Source of the DNA: Sternotherus odoratus
Taxonomy: Eukaryota > Chordata > Testudines > Kinosternidae
Direction: 5' to 3'
Length of the DNA stretch: 64,000 nucleotides
Assembly (NCBI GenBank): GCA_032164245.1
Contig: JAVMKO010000006.1
Coordinates: forward strand, 40,817,819 to 40,881,818
In this document: positions 12,701 to 22,940 of the stretch, one piece after another
Position numbering within the stretch: position 1 is the stretch's first letter
Layout of the letters: the number at the start of each line of letters is the position of its first letter
Notes under the pieces: generated by a model
Told to the model about the DNA's origin: nothing
Databases searched by the model: none
The model's input: the letters and a program-made list of their open reading frames with translations, nothing else
Translations under genes and position numbers: made by a program

Positions 12701-13654
12701 TCAGATACACTAACATTTTATTTCCTATCACCTCCAAATATGAGCATTTAAACTTCCCCTTTCTGTCAAAAGATCTCTGTACCAAAAATCTCTGTTAAGC
12801 AAAATGACAAAATCAAAAAAATCACTGTTTGCATCTATATGTAGTACATATGTAAAACTGATACAACTGCAATAGTTAAATACTAAATATTATTCATTAT
12901 AAGTGTGTTAGATTATTTATTCTGTCACTCATTTAGTATTTCTGAAATAGAACCATTTCAATTGTTCAATGTAACATTCTTTAGCATTTGTACAACAATC
13001 TACATGAGGGGGAAAAAAATAATCTAAAGCTGCATACACCTGCCTAGTAACAGTCTTCAGTCAGTTGAAGAATTGCTTTAGGCATAAGGCTTATTGGATA
13101 AAAACACCAGCTTTTCACCTTCAGAATCATACTTCAGGTTTGTCCTAAGGTCCAAAGTGAAATGTATTTCATGGTCTGAGTTCAGTTCTCTGGGGATTAT
13201 TAAGCCACATTCCAAAACCACTGCAAATAACATTTCAGTTTAGCATGATTGGCAGGTCACTTAGGAGAGGCCCTGTACTGCTCTTTAAAACTATATTACT
13301 TTTGATGCCCAGAAAGGACAGTTTTCACAGGTCAAGTTTCAGATCACTGGTAGCAAGTCTAAAAGCCTACATCAAACTTAGCTCCACCATACCCAGCCTA
13401 TAAGTAAACAAAAAAGAGTTCAACTTCTAGTGCCATAGTGAACAAATGGAACAACAATATTAAAGGCCATCAGCTCTTGCTTTAAATCAATATTTACTAG
13501 GTCTGTTTTCCCAACTAACTTTTACACTTTATAAGAGAATACTGATTATTAACAAACACCTAAAGATTGACCTGACCTGACCCAACATGACCTCCCCATT
13601 TTCGTGCCCTTCTCCCTCTCTCTATCATTCTCTCCTCCTTACTGACACTAAGGG

Positions 13655-13876
13655 TCTTTAGAAAGACAAAGAAGGGGAGGTAATATCTTTTATTGTACCA
13701 GCTTCTGTTGGTGAGGGACACTAGCATTCGAGCCACACAGGAGACCTGAAGAAGAGCTCTGTGTGGCTTGAAAAGCTGTCTTTCTTACCAACAGAAGCTG
13801 GTCCAATAAAATATATTACCTTATCCACCTTGTCTCTCTAATACACTGGAACTGACTCTGCTACAGCTACACTGCA
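13655..13876 (+). repeat. Palindromic Penelope-type terminal repeat with hammerhead-like core
   Basis: The left arm (GGTAATATCTTTTATTG.. ACCAGCTTCTGTTGGTGAG) and right arm (ACCAACAGAAGCTGG.. TAAAATATATTACC) are inverted copies of each other around a central segment. The centre has CTGAAGA (13746-13752), a GAGCTCTGTGTGGCTT hairpin and GAAA, the order of a minimal hammerhead ribozyme core. Related copies lie at 26772-26990 and 58563-58722. I link it to Penelope-like elements because these are known to carry small hammerheads in their terminal repeats; the link to the copy at 51263 is inference. Confidence 0.6.
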
Positions 13877-14017
13877 GAATGAGGTTCTTTATCTGCTTTC
13901 CTCCTGCAACCTCTCTCCCGGTCACAGTGACACAATCTCCTTCTGCCTCAATACCCTCCTTCTACCATACTCCCCACTTAACCGCTCACTCTTTCACATT
14001 CCTTCCTCTCATATTAG

Positions 14018-14803
14018 TAGAGTCCTGCATGAATACAAAAACATGGATCCAAATCCAATCCGCATCCATCAGGATCAACCCATGATCTGACCTGTGATCT
14101 ACTAGTTGTCTTTTACCTGTATCCGCATCCGCACCCACAGCAGCAAATCATCTCACAAGGACTAGCACCAGCTGGGGAGTGGGGGTGGGAGAGAGAGTGA
14201 ATGGGGGGCAAGGTGTGGCAGGGAAGAGGCAGCACCAGGGTAGGGACTGGATGTAAGGGGCAGTGTGCAGGCAGGGTCTAGAGGAGAAGAGGAGGCGCAG
14301 CTAGGAGTGCTGGGGAGAAGTACTGTTCCTGTGTACTTGTAAGTAATGGCACACTGTAGCAGCAGTACAGGTTGAATCACTGTGGGGCAGAAGGGTGGGG
14401 CGCTGGGGCCCCACCCGCTCCAATCCCTATTATCAGGGGCAGGCCCTGTTGGCCAGGAGTTGGCAAGACAGGTCCAGGACTGGGAGCGCAGCCAGTGCAG
14501 CTGGGCCAGGCTATGGTGGGGACACTGGTGCTGTCCGAGGGGCTCTAGCTGCTGGACAGGAAGCGACGTGACGAGGGGGTGCGGGGCAGCTCCTACTCTG
14601 GCCTGCTGCCCAGTCCCAGCCACTGGCCACCGGCCCCAAGTGTGCTGTGCCTCCAGGTCTTCCTGAGCCAGATGCCACGGGCCAGGTGCCGCCAGTGAGC
14701 ACAGCCCTGCACAGTTGCATCTGCATCTGATCCACTATGTGCAAAAATGGTCCACGGATATCCGTGGAACTGAAGCGGAAATCTGCAGATTTGCAGAACT
14801 CTA
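14018..14803. mobile_element. Non-autonomous hAT-type DNA transposon, complete ends
   Basis: Terminal inverted repeats TAGAGTCCTGCA at the left and TAGAGTTCTGCA (reverse complement) at the right, flanked by an exact 8-bp target duplication CATATTAG (14010-14017 and 14804-14811). An 8-bp duplication is the hAT hallmark, and the terminus resembles the hobo-type CAGAGAACTGCA. The interior is GC-rich; its frames (14162-14623 and others) have no transposase domain, so it depended on transposase supplied in trans. Subterminal text (GGATATCCGTGG, GCATCTGATCCACTATG) is partly mirrored at the other end. Confidence 0.88.
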
Positions 14804-15009
14804 CATATTAGAAGCACATTAAGGTTTTCTACAGTAAAACAAAACTAACACGACTGATCCCACCTCCCTCTCCAAATACCACCTCCACAATCTCTCTTCA
14901 TATGTACAGTCAATTCCACAAGTTCCTCTCCTCAGATTACTCCTTGGTTCCCTCCAAACTGGTTTCTTGATTCCACTGAAACTTTTCTCACTATGGTCTC
15001 TAACAGCTT

Positions 15010-15203
15010 CTTCCTGTCTACACTGCAATTTAAAAACTGCAGCTGTCCCAAGTCAGCTGACTCAGGCTCACAGGTCTCAGAGTCTAAGGGGCTGTTTAAT
15101 TGTGGTGCAAACATTCGGGATTCCACTGGAGCCCAAACTCTGAGACTCTTCCGTGTCGTGGGCCCGCCACAGATGTTTAATTGCAATGTAGACATGCCCT
15201 TCA
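15010..15203. mobile_element. Palindromic MITE, right arm largely deleted
   Basis: The left end GTCTACACTGCAATTTAAA and right end TTTAATTGCAATGTAGACAT are inverted copies. Inner left-arm text (CAGCTGACTCAGGCTCACAG, GGGGCTGTTTAATTGTGG, GGAGCCCAAACTCTGAGAC) recurs in the elements at 48645 and 63228. The right arm keeps only its outermost ~50 bp. No coding capacity. The family may be Harbinger-related, but no target duplication is readable here. Confidence 0.75.
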
Positions 15204-17067
15204 AGGCTAAACCTCAAAGCCTCTGCTTCAACCTCATCTTCTCTGACTTCTCAATTGCACTTGAAACCATTGATCACACTTCTTGTAATTGCCGCAGTTG
15301 GCACTCACCACTCCTGCACAACACAGAACCTAGCTTAGCAGGGTCCCTGCAGAGAGACATGGATATTCCGAGCCTGCAGTAATGGCTATGGAGCAACAAC
15401 TGTGCCATCCACAGCCTGCGGTAGCGGGATGTGTGCGGAAGGGTTTCTTCTCCCTGACTGAGGAAATCCCCAGCACACAGTCTGGCTACCCTGACTGTGT
15501 TTGAGGAAGGATATAGAAGCCCTAACAGTATTTGATAAAAAACAACAACATTGAAACAAGTTAACAAAGACTGAATAAGATAAGATAGAGTCCTCAGAAG
15601 GGAAGATTCAACTGCTGTTATTCAACTCAGATACATTTTTCTTTTAATTGTAATGAAGGGGCAAAGTTAATAAGTTAGCAAAGCAATTCAGGGTCATAAG
15701 TAAAAAGAGCTGCGGGAATTAAGCCTTTGATAATAACAGTCTTAAAATATACAATGACCAGCAGCTGACAGTATAGTCACTTTTGGGAGAAGTATCACAC
15801 TAGGCCATGTTTTAGTGCTTTGGAGGATTCAAAGAACGAATTAAAATTGACAAAACCAGTGTTAAATATAGTGTAGTCAAGTTTTGCACTTTGTAAAAAT
15901 GTGGTAAATCAAGCACTTATAATAATATAATATAAGCATTTATAATGTATTAAAATCAATCAATAAGTAGTTATTAACTACTCATAAGAATGTAGTTCAT
16001 TATTCTCATATTTTTTTTCTTCCAGAATCCAAGCAGGGAAAACTACAAACATTTTTTTCTAATTAACTGCTACATTTTTACTGTTCATTAAACGTCTTTC
16101 TCTAAGTAAAGATACCTTCTTTGCTACATAAATAAAGTGCACATAATCCAGCAAAAAGAGCACAGAGAACAGACAGAGAAGGATCACATTGTAAAAGAAA
16201 CCGTGTACTATACTAGCAGTTAAAAAAATACACTCGGGGAGTCTTTTGCACAGTTAAATGCATAAGCTACATTGGCCTGGGGTGGATATAACCTGCCTAA
16301 GGAATTCCTATATAATGCCTGTTAAGAAACAATTAATAAATGTCATTGAAGCGCTTTGTTCCTTTGATATACCTTTCTTAAAAGCCATGGATCCCGGTTA
16401 TAAAGTTAGAGTTTAGATTGACTGAAAACAGCAAGATTTGACCCCGAAAATAATGACTTACATTGTCTATTTTTATTAGGAATTCCAAAGAATTTTTTTT
16501 TAAAACAAAAAACTTCTTCCCCAACTAAACTCTACCATTTTGGATCAATGCATATTCCTGCTTCTGCACTGGTCAATTAAACAGTTTCAATCAATCAGCT
16601 GTAAAGTGTTCAACTCTAGGCCTTCCTTCATGCTTATTATAAAAAAACTGGAGAAAAAAAAATCAGAACAGCCTAACACTAGAGAGGCTCTCTGCACTTG
16701 TTTATCGAAATCCAAGAAAGGAACTATAGATTTTTTTTTAAAAAAACTATCAAATTGTTAGTCCATTATGGAGGGAGAACTGTCCATTCAAAAGCAGCAT
16801 TGCCAATGAACAAACATCAAGCATATCAGAAAATGTTCAGATCAAATATATTGTAATATACTTTGAAGTCACTTTTTACTTTGCAAATAAAAAAAAATTG
16901 GTTTTTAGAGTGGAACAGATGCTTTAATGTCTTCTTCCTCTTTTCATGGCCTCATTGGACTTAACCAAAAGATTCAATTTGGAAGGAAAATCTTTCCATA
17001 GGGACATAGTCAAGAAATCTACATATGACTATCAAGTTCGCCATGCATTTATTTATAGTTTCTTTGA
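15204..17067. other. Non-coding DNA, one possible unclassified repeat
   Basis: 15270-15520 is more GC-rich than the rest and may be an unclassified dispersed repeat. The remainder is AT-rich and shows nothing I can name. Confidence 0.4.
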
Positions 17068-17338
17068 GGGTCTGTCTACATGGTGGGATAATGCATATGA
17101 CGGGGTTGTGATTTCTAAAGCACATGAATATGTTGAGCATTAATTGGTCAGGACAGACCCTGCTAAAGGCTCCTTAGTGTGCTGCAATGTAGTGCTATTT
17201 GAAACAACATTAAAGCATAACAGGGAACATTTAGTGCATACCAACAGTGTCTACATAGATCGCTTAATGCATAACATGTTAGTACGCTTTAGAAATCACA
17301 AGCCCATGGATGCATTCTTTCACTATGTAGCCAAGCCC
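17068..17338. mobile_element. MITE with ~65-bp terminal inverted repeats
   Basis: The left arm (GGGTCTGTCTACATGGTG.. ATGCA.. GTGATTTCTAAAGC, 17068-17134) and right arm (reverse complement GGGCTTGGCTACATAGTG.. ATGCA.. GTGATTTCTAAAGC, 17275-17338) match over about 65 bp. Both sides carry TGA (17065-17067 and 17339-17341), a candidate 3-bp target duplication that would suit the PIF/Harbinger group, although that group prefers TWA. The interior has no coding capacity. It ends only 125 bp before the Helitron. Confidence 0.8.
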
Positions 17339-17474
17339 TGAATCTCACATACGATAACAAAGAAAGCAAGAACAGTCATTGAAAGAGAGAGAGAGATTCA
17401 AAGTTCTCCAGTTGGCAGTACAAAAAAACAAGCACATTTTGGGGGGAGACACATATATTGCTACTAGTGTAAAA

Positions 17475-17490
17475 GCCCGTGTACACGGGC
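17475..17490 (-). other. Helitron 3' terminal hairpin
   Basis: A perfect 16-nt palindrome, GCCCGTGTACACGGGC, seven bases from the CTAG terminus. In Helitrons such a hairpin marks the end of rolling-circle transfer. Confidence 0.85.
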
Positions 17491-17790
17491 CAACGGTAAG
17501 GGTTCGCGCCCCCCCCCCTCGCCCAGTTTCCCCCCTCGCCCAGCTCCCCCTCCCCAACCCATGCCCCCCCTCGCCCAGCTCCCCCCCAACCCACGCCCGC
17601 CCCTCGCCCAGCTTCCCCCTCCCCAACGCACGCCCCCCAGCCCAGCTCCCCCCTCCCCAATGCACGCCCCCTCGCCCAGCTTCCCCCTCCCCAACCCACA
17701 CCCAGCTCCCTCCCCCCACGACCCCCCGCTCAGCTCCCTCCCCCCCAACGACCTCCCCTGCTCAGCTCCCTCCCCCCCAACGACCTCCCC

Positions 17791-18594
17791 GCTCGCTCAG
17801 CTCCCTCCCTCCCAACGACCTCCCCGCTCGCTCAGCTCCCTCCCCCCCAACGACCCCCCCGCTCGCTCAGCTCCCTCCCCCCCAACGGACCCCCCCGCTC
17901 GCTCAGCTCCCTCCCCCCCAACGGACCCCCCCGCTCGCTCAGCTCCCTCCCCCCCAACGGACCCCCCCGCTCGCTCAGCTCCCTCCCCCCCAACGGACCC
18001 CCCCGCTCGCTCAGCTCCCTCCCCCCCAACGGACCCCCCCGCTCGCTCAGCTCCCTCCCCCCCAACGGACCCCCCCGCTCGCTCAGCTCCCACCCCCTCC
18101 AGCGACCCCCCCCGCTCGCTCAGCTCCCACCCCCTCCAGCGACCCCCCCCGCTCGCTCAGCTCCCACCCCCTCCAGCGACCCCCCCCGCTCGCTCAGCTC
18201 CCACCCCCTCCAGCGACCCCCCCCGCTCGCTCAGCTCCCACCCCCTCCAGCGACCCCCCCCCGCTCGCTCAGCTCCCACCCCCTCCAACGACCCCCCCCG
18301 CTCGCTCAGCTCCCACCCCCTCCAACGACCCCCCCCGCTCGCTCAGCTCCCACCCCCTCCAACGACCCCCCCCGCTCGCTCAGCTCCCACCCCCTCCAAC
18401 GACCCCCCCCGCTCGCTCAGCTCCCACCCCCTCCAACGACCCCCCCCGCTCGCTCAGCTCCCACCCCCTCCAACGACCCCCCCCGCTCGCTCAGCTCCCA
18501 CCCCCTCCAACGACCCCCCCCGCTCGCTCAGCTCCCACCCCCTCCAACGACCCCCCCGCTCGCTCAGCTCCCACCCCCTCCAATGACCCCCCCT
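17791..18594. repeat. 36/37-bp C-rich minisatellite inside the Helitron
   Basis: About 21 units, each starting GCTCGCTCAGCTCCC. Unit starts fall at 17791, 17826, 17861, 17897, 17933, 17969, 18005, 18041, 18077, 18114 and so on. Two homogeneous blocks are visible: 36-bp units with CCAACGGAC (17861-18077) and 37-bp units with CTCCAGCGAC or CTCCAACGAC (18077-18558). Degenerate units extend left to about 17508. Long open frames on both strands here (for example 17379-18656 plus, 425 codons) come from a unit lacking stops in several frames and are not genes. The G-rich minus strand has runs of seven or more G that could form quadruplexes. Confidence 0.95.
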
Positions 18595-18781
18595 CGCTCA
18601 GCTTCCTCCTCCTCCAATACCCCCCCCCCCGCTTAGCTCCCTCCAACTATGTCTAACTTTATATGTATAACTGCTCATTTTGTGCCTCCGAACTACAACC
18701 CCCAGCATGCCGTTCGTCTGGGCCGTCTCTACTGCGCATGATGGCTTCACACAAACTTCCCTAGCCAATTATTATATAGGA

Positions 18782-19439
18782 TAGTAAGGTACAGTCAACA
18801 GGACACTTCTTCATGTAGCATGTTTTTAGTTACTGTCTCATTTCCAATTCCAAACATTACTTGCACGCTATATAAATTGCCCAAAGTCAGGAGGATTACA
18901 ATTCTGCTCAGAAAGATCCAGCCATAATCAATAACTGCATATTCTGCAAGCAAAAGTAGAGCTAAACCATTACAAACAAATCATTGGATCTTGAAATATC
19001 TCCTCTAGTATGTCTGTAATATTTTCCAAGTCAGGACCAATTTGCACTGGCAAAATTGTTTGGGAAAGAATTTACAATACTAACTTTATACATAGGTATA
19101 ATAAATAATTCCTTATAAATGTGTGTTATAGTCTCCTTTTTAACCATTTTACACACTATAAATCCACATAAAATGCACATCTCCATCCACCATACAACAC
19201 AGGAATGAAGGAGAGCTCTAGGTCTGGAGACTAGGCAGCACAACCAGAATTGTGAAACATACTGTTTATGTAAAACATTGGATAACATGAGACAGACTGA
19301 CAATATTCTGGCACAAATCAAAACCTTGTTGAATTAATGCCTTTTGGGTCACTGAAAGAAAAATGTAATTGTGCACGAGTCACAGTACTGTGGAATTTTA
19401 TGTAACCACTCTAGCAGGAGGAGGATGCTAATATAATTC
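18782..19439. other. Single-copy-like non-coding DNA
   Basis: Ordinary AT-rich sequence between the Helitron and the LTR-like segment; nothing recognised. Confidence 0.45.
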
Positions 19440-20033
19440 CTTTGTTATCAACCCACTGAAGCCACCCGCCTGGAGAAGGGTGTTTATCCTACTTCACACT
19501 AGATTCTCCATGGACAAAGAGACGAAGAAAGATTTTTGGATAAATAACCCGGTTTTAAACAGGATTTGGGGCCCTCTTCCTGATCCAGCAAATGAATAGG
19601 AACCCTGGTCCACACAGGACTCCAATCCTTGGAGAAGAATTGAAAGGACTGGGCCTACTGAGGCCCCATAAGACTGGTTCCTTGCTCTGAGCTGAAGCGG
19701 TGATGAACTTGACACCACTAAAGAGCCCCTTGGAAGGGATGTTGAAGGATTGCTCCTTCCAGAGCCCATGTGAGGTTTGGGATGGTGTCTGGTAAGCTTA
19801 TTAGCATATGTGTAGGTTCCTTTATTGTTTTAATACATTTTCTCTGTAGTGCTTTTCTCTTAAGAATAAAATAGGCTTGTATAAAACCAGGTGTGTGGTA
19901 TCTATAGCTGTGATCAGTCATACCGTTAATCAACTCTGAAGAGAAAGCAACCAGGTGTATTTGGGCAGCCTGTCTCTGCTCGGAATAACACAGAGAAAGC
20001 AAAGACCTGTGCAGCCTGGAAATACCCCAGTCA
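19440..20033 (+). mobile_element. Possible LTR-like dispersed repeat, boundaries unclear
   Basis: A moderately GC-rich block contains an AATAAA signal near 19865 followed by T-rich and G-rich text, and directly abuts the CR1 tail at 20034. The layout (promoter-like left half, AATAAA in the right third) suggests a solo LTR, and the text resembles turtle repeats I recall. I could not find a convincing TG..CA pair with a target duplication, so the class is open. Confidence 0.35.
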
Positions 20034-20068
20034 AAACATAAGTACAGCCATACTGAGTCCATCTAGCC

Positions 20069-20361
20069 CGGCGGTTCTCAAACTTTCCCCCCGCCGCGAC
20101 CCATTTTTACTTTCCATCAGTGCTCCGCAGACCCCTGTATGTCCACCAAAAAGCCGCCAAACTGATTACTTCTACATTCAGTGGCTATTTTTGGCGGACA
20201 AGCCGAGCACTTCCGAAATAGCTCGGCATATCTGCCGAAAAGCTGCCAAATGCGGAAGTAATTAATTCAGCGGCTTTTCAGCAGTGCCAGGAGTTCACAA
20301 CCCCTCAGGAGGCAGCTGGTGACTCCCCAAGAGGTCGCGACCCCCAGTTTGAGAACCCCTG
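20069..20361. mobile_element. Short hAT element nested in CR1
   Basis: It lies between two copies of ATCTAGCC (20061-20068 and 20362-20369), an exact 8-bp duplication of CR1 sequence. Termini: left CGGCGGTTCTCAAACT, right reverse complement CAGGGGTTCTCAAACT. Removing the insert and one ATCTAGCC leaves continuous CR1 text (CCATCTAGCCCAGCATCC). 293 bp, non-coding. The same GGTTCTCAAACT terminus recurs at 33132-34413. Confidence 0.93.
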
Positions 20362-21115
20362 ATCTAGCCCAGCATCCTGTCTTCCAATAGTGGCCAATAC
20401 CAAGTGCTTCAGAAGAAATGAACAGAAAAGGGCAATCACCAAGTGACCCAGCCCCCGTCACCCATTCCCAGCTCCTTTCAGTCAGAGGCTAGGGGGACAC
20501 AGATAATGGGGTATGAACCTATCCTCTGTGAACATAGTTAACTCAGTTTTGAACCAACTATGCTTTTCGCCTTCACAACATCCCATAACAACAAGTTCCA
20601 CAGGTTGACTGTGTGTTCTGTTAATGGAGTATTTCTTTTTGTTTGCTTTAAACTTGTTGCCAGTTAATTCTATGGGTGATCCCTGGTTCTTGTGTTATGT
20701 GAAGGAGTAAATAAACATTTCATTATTCACTTTCTCTACATCATTCATGATTTTATAAATCTCTATCATATCCTCCCAGTTGGTCACCTCCTTTCCAAGC
20801 TGAAAAGTCCCAGTCTTTCTAATCTCTCCTCATGTAGAAACAGTTCCATACCCTTAATCATTTTTGTTGCCTTTCTCTGTTCCTTTTCCAGTTCTAATAT
20901 ATATTTTTTGAAATGGGACGACTAGAACTGCATGCAGTATTCAAGATGTGGGTATAGCATGGATTTATATAGAGGCACTATCATAGTTTCTGTGTTATTA
21001 TCTATTGTTTTCCTAATGATTCCCATCATTCTGTTAGCTTTTTTGACTGTTGCTGCACATTGAGCAGATGTTTCAGAGAACTATCCACAATGACTCTTCT
21101 TGGAGTAGTAATAAC

Positions 21116-22494
21116 TCATTTAGATCCCATCATTTTGTATGTACAGTTAGGATTATATTTTCCAATTAGAATTACTTTGCATTTATCAACACTGAATTTC
21201 ATCTGCCATTTTGTTGCCCAGTCACTCAGTTTTGAGAGATCCTTCCGTAGCTCTTCACAGTCTGCTTGGGGCCTAACGATCCTGAGTAGTTTTGTATCAT
21301 CTGCAATTTTTGCCACTTCACTGTTTACCCCTTTTTTCCAGATCATTTATAAATATGTTGAATAGGATTGGTCCCGGTACAGACCCCTGTGGGACACCAC
21401 TATTTACCTCTCTCCATTCTGAAAACTGACATTTTATTCCTATCCTTTGTTTCTTGTGTTTTAACCATTTAAGGCTCTACCAGAGGATCTTCTCTCTTAT
21501 CCCACGCCTGCTTACTTTGCTAAAGAGCCTTTGATCAGGGACCTTGTTCAAGGCTTTCTGGAGGTCCAAGTACCCTGCGCTAAATGGATCACCCATTTCC
21601 ACATGTGTTGACCCTCTCAAAGAATTATAATAGCTTGGGGAAGCATGATTTCCCTTTACAAAATTTGTGTTGATTCTTCTCCAACAAATTATGTTCCTTA
21701 TGTGTCTTATCAGTCTGTTTTTTATTATAGTGTCTACCAACTTGCCTGGGACTGAAGTTAGGTACCTGTAATTGACTGGATTGCCTCTGAAGCCTTTTTA
21801 AAAAATTGGCGTCACATTAGCTATCCTCCAGACATCTGATACAGAAGCTGATTTAAGTGATACATTAGATACCAGAGTTAGTAGTTCTGCAATTTCACAT
21901 TTGAGCTCCTAGGGACTTATTACTGTTAAATTTATCAGTTTGTTCCAAAACCTCCAATACTGACAGCTCAATCTGGGACAGTTCCTCACCTAAAAAGAAG
22001 GGTTCAGATGTGGGAATTGCCCTCACATCCTCTGTAGTGAAGATCAATGCAAAGAATTCATTTAGTATCTCCGCATCTTATCTTCTCCTGAGTGTTCCTT
22101 TAGTACCTGGCCCCACTGGCTGTTTACCAGGCTTCCTTCTTCTGATCCACTTAGTTTCTGAGTCTTCTGCTAGTTGCTGTTCAAATTCTTTTTTTGGCCT
22201 ACCTAATTATACTTTGATACTTGATCCGCAGGAGTTTATATGCTCCTTTCTATTTTCCTCCATAAAATTTAACTTCCAATTTTTAAAGCACACCTTTTTG
22301 CCTCTAACCACCTCTTTTACTCTGTTGTTTAACCATTGTGACACTTTTGTGGTCTTCTTGCTATATTTTTCAATTTGGGGTTTATAATTAATCTGAGCCT
22401 CTATTATGGTGTTTTTTAAAAGTTCCCATGCAGCTTGAAAGCATTTCACTTTTGTGCCTGAACCTTTTAATTTACATTTAATTAGAGTCCTCAT
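21116..22494 (-). pseudogene. CR1 reverse transcriptase fragments
   Basis: Three minus-strand frame pieces belong to one decayed CR1 ORF2. 22207-22494 encodes the region before the RT fingers. 21477-21740 encodes an RT palm region with a YLDLQKALNKVP stretch (YLDFSKAFDxVP in active CR1, with Phe-Asp decayed to Leu-Asn). 21116-21346 holds IADDTKLL, the F/YADD catalytic box, followed by WATKWQMKFSVDKCKVILIG, the usual CR1 text. Frameshifts separate them, so no enzyme can be made. Confidence 0.9.
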
Positions 22495-22940
22495 TTTTGT
22501 GCAGTTCCCCTTTCTTAACTAACTGCTCCCGTAGTAGGCTTCTTAGGAATTTTCCCCACTATAAAGATGTTACATTTAATTATATTATGGTCATTATTGC
22601 CAAACAGTTCAGCTACCATTCATCCCTTGGACCAAATCCTGTGCTCCATTTAGGACTAACTCAAGAATTGCCTCTCCACGTGTTACTCCAGGATTATTTG
22701 CTTCAAGAAGCAGTCATTTATGACATCTAGAAACTTTCTGCACCACGTTCTGAGGTGACATGTACCCTGTAAATATGGGGATAGTTGAAATCCTCCATTA
22801 TTATTATTGAGTTTTCTGTTTTTATAGCCTCTCTAATCTATGAGAGCATTTGACAGTCACCATCTCCATCCAGGTCAGGTGGTCAGTAGTTTACTCCTAT
22901 GAAGTACTACTGAGAGTGGGTGATCACTGAAGAGAAATAC

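Larger units (their letters stand above)
10075..13650. other. Mostly single-copy-like non-coding DNA
   Basis: AT-rich, with no exon or RNA gene supported. It contains a short Penelope-type terminal fragment (11555-11606) and a 21-bp tandem duplication (12659-12700), listed separately. At 11975-12035 a weak repeat-like stretch (GGTGCCTAAGGGACTTAGG) resembles common reptile dispersed repeats but cannot be classified. Confidence 0.45.
17464..18781 (-). mobile_element. Non-autonomous Helitron with complete termini
   Basis: Read on the minus strand, the element begins TCCTATATAATAATTGGC (5' TC end at 18781) and ends with the palindrome GCCCGTGTACACGGGC, then TTTTACA and CTAG (3' CTRR end at 17464). 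It is flanked by A at the 5' side and T at the 3' side with no target duplication, the Helitron insertion rule. A hairpin about 10 nt before CTRR is the standard 3' terminator. The 5' end resembles, from memory, that of the bat HeliBat group, members of which are known from several vertebrates. There is no Rep or helicase coding sequence. The interior between about 17508 and 18640 is a C-rich minisatellite; about 140 bp of ordinary sequence separates it from the 5' end. Confidence 0.88.
20034..22940 (-). mobile_element. Long 5'-truncated CR1 LINE
   Basis: The 3' end is at the left (AAAACATAAGTACAGCCATA, then CATCTAGCCC and AGCATCCTGTCTTCC). Body sequence continues to about 22940 through RT and connection regions in decayed minus-strand frames. 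It is interrupted once by the hAT element at 20069-20361, so its own length is about 2.6 kb. The left boundary is clear; the right one is where CR1-like text fades. Confidence 0.9.

Noticed and set aside
13740..13790. tRNA-derived SINE head
   Set aside because: No A or B box; the sequence is the centre of a palindromic Penelope-type repeat.
17791..18594. CRISPR-like regular array
   Set aside because: Units are contiguous 36/37-bp repeats with no unique spacers, in an animal genome, inside a Helitron.
17379..18656. Proline-rich 425-codon open frame (and parallel frames on both strands)
   Set aside because: The repeat unit of the Helitron minisatellite lacks stops in several frames; repeated PPARSAP-type text is a by-product of the array, not a protein gene.
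19440..20033. Confident solo LTR
   Set aside because: No TG..CA pair with a matching target duplication was found, so it is kept only as a low-confidence repeat.
22010..22387. 125-codon plus-strand hydrophobic frame
   Set aside because: Antisense to the decayed CR1 ORF on the minus strand.
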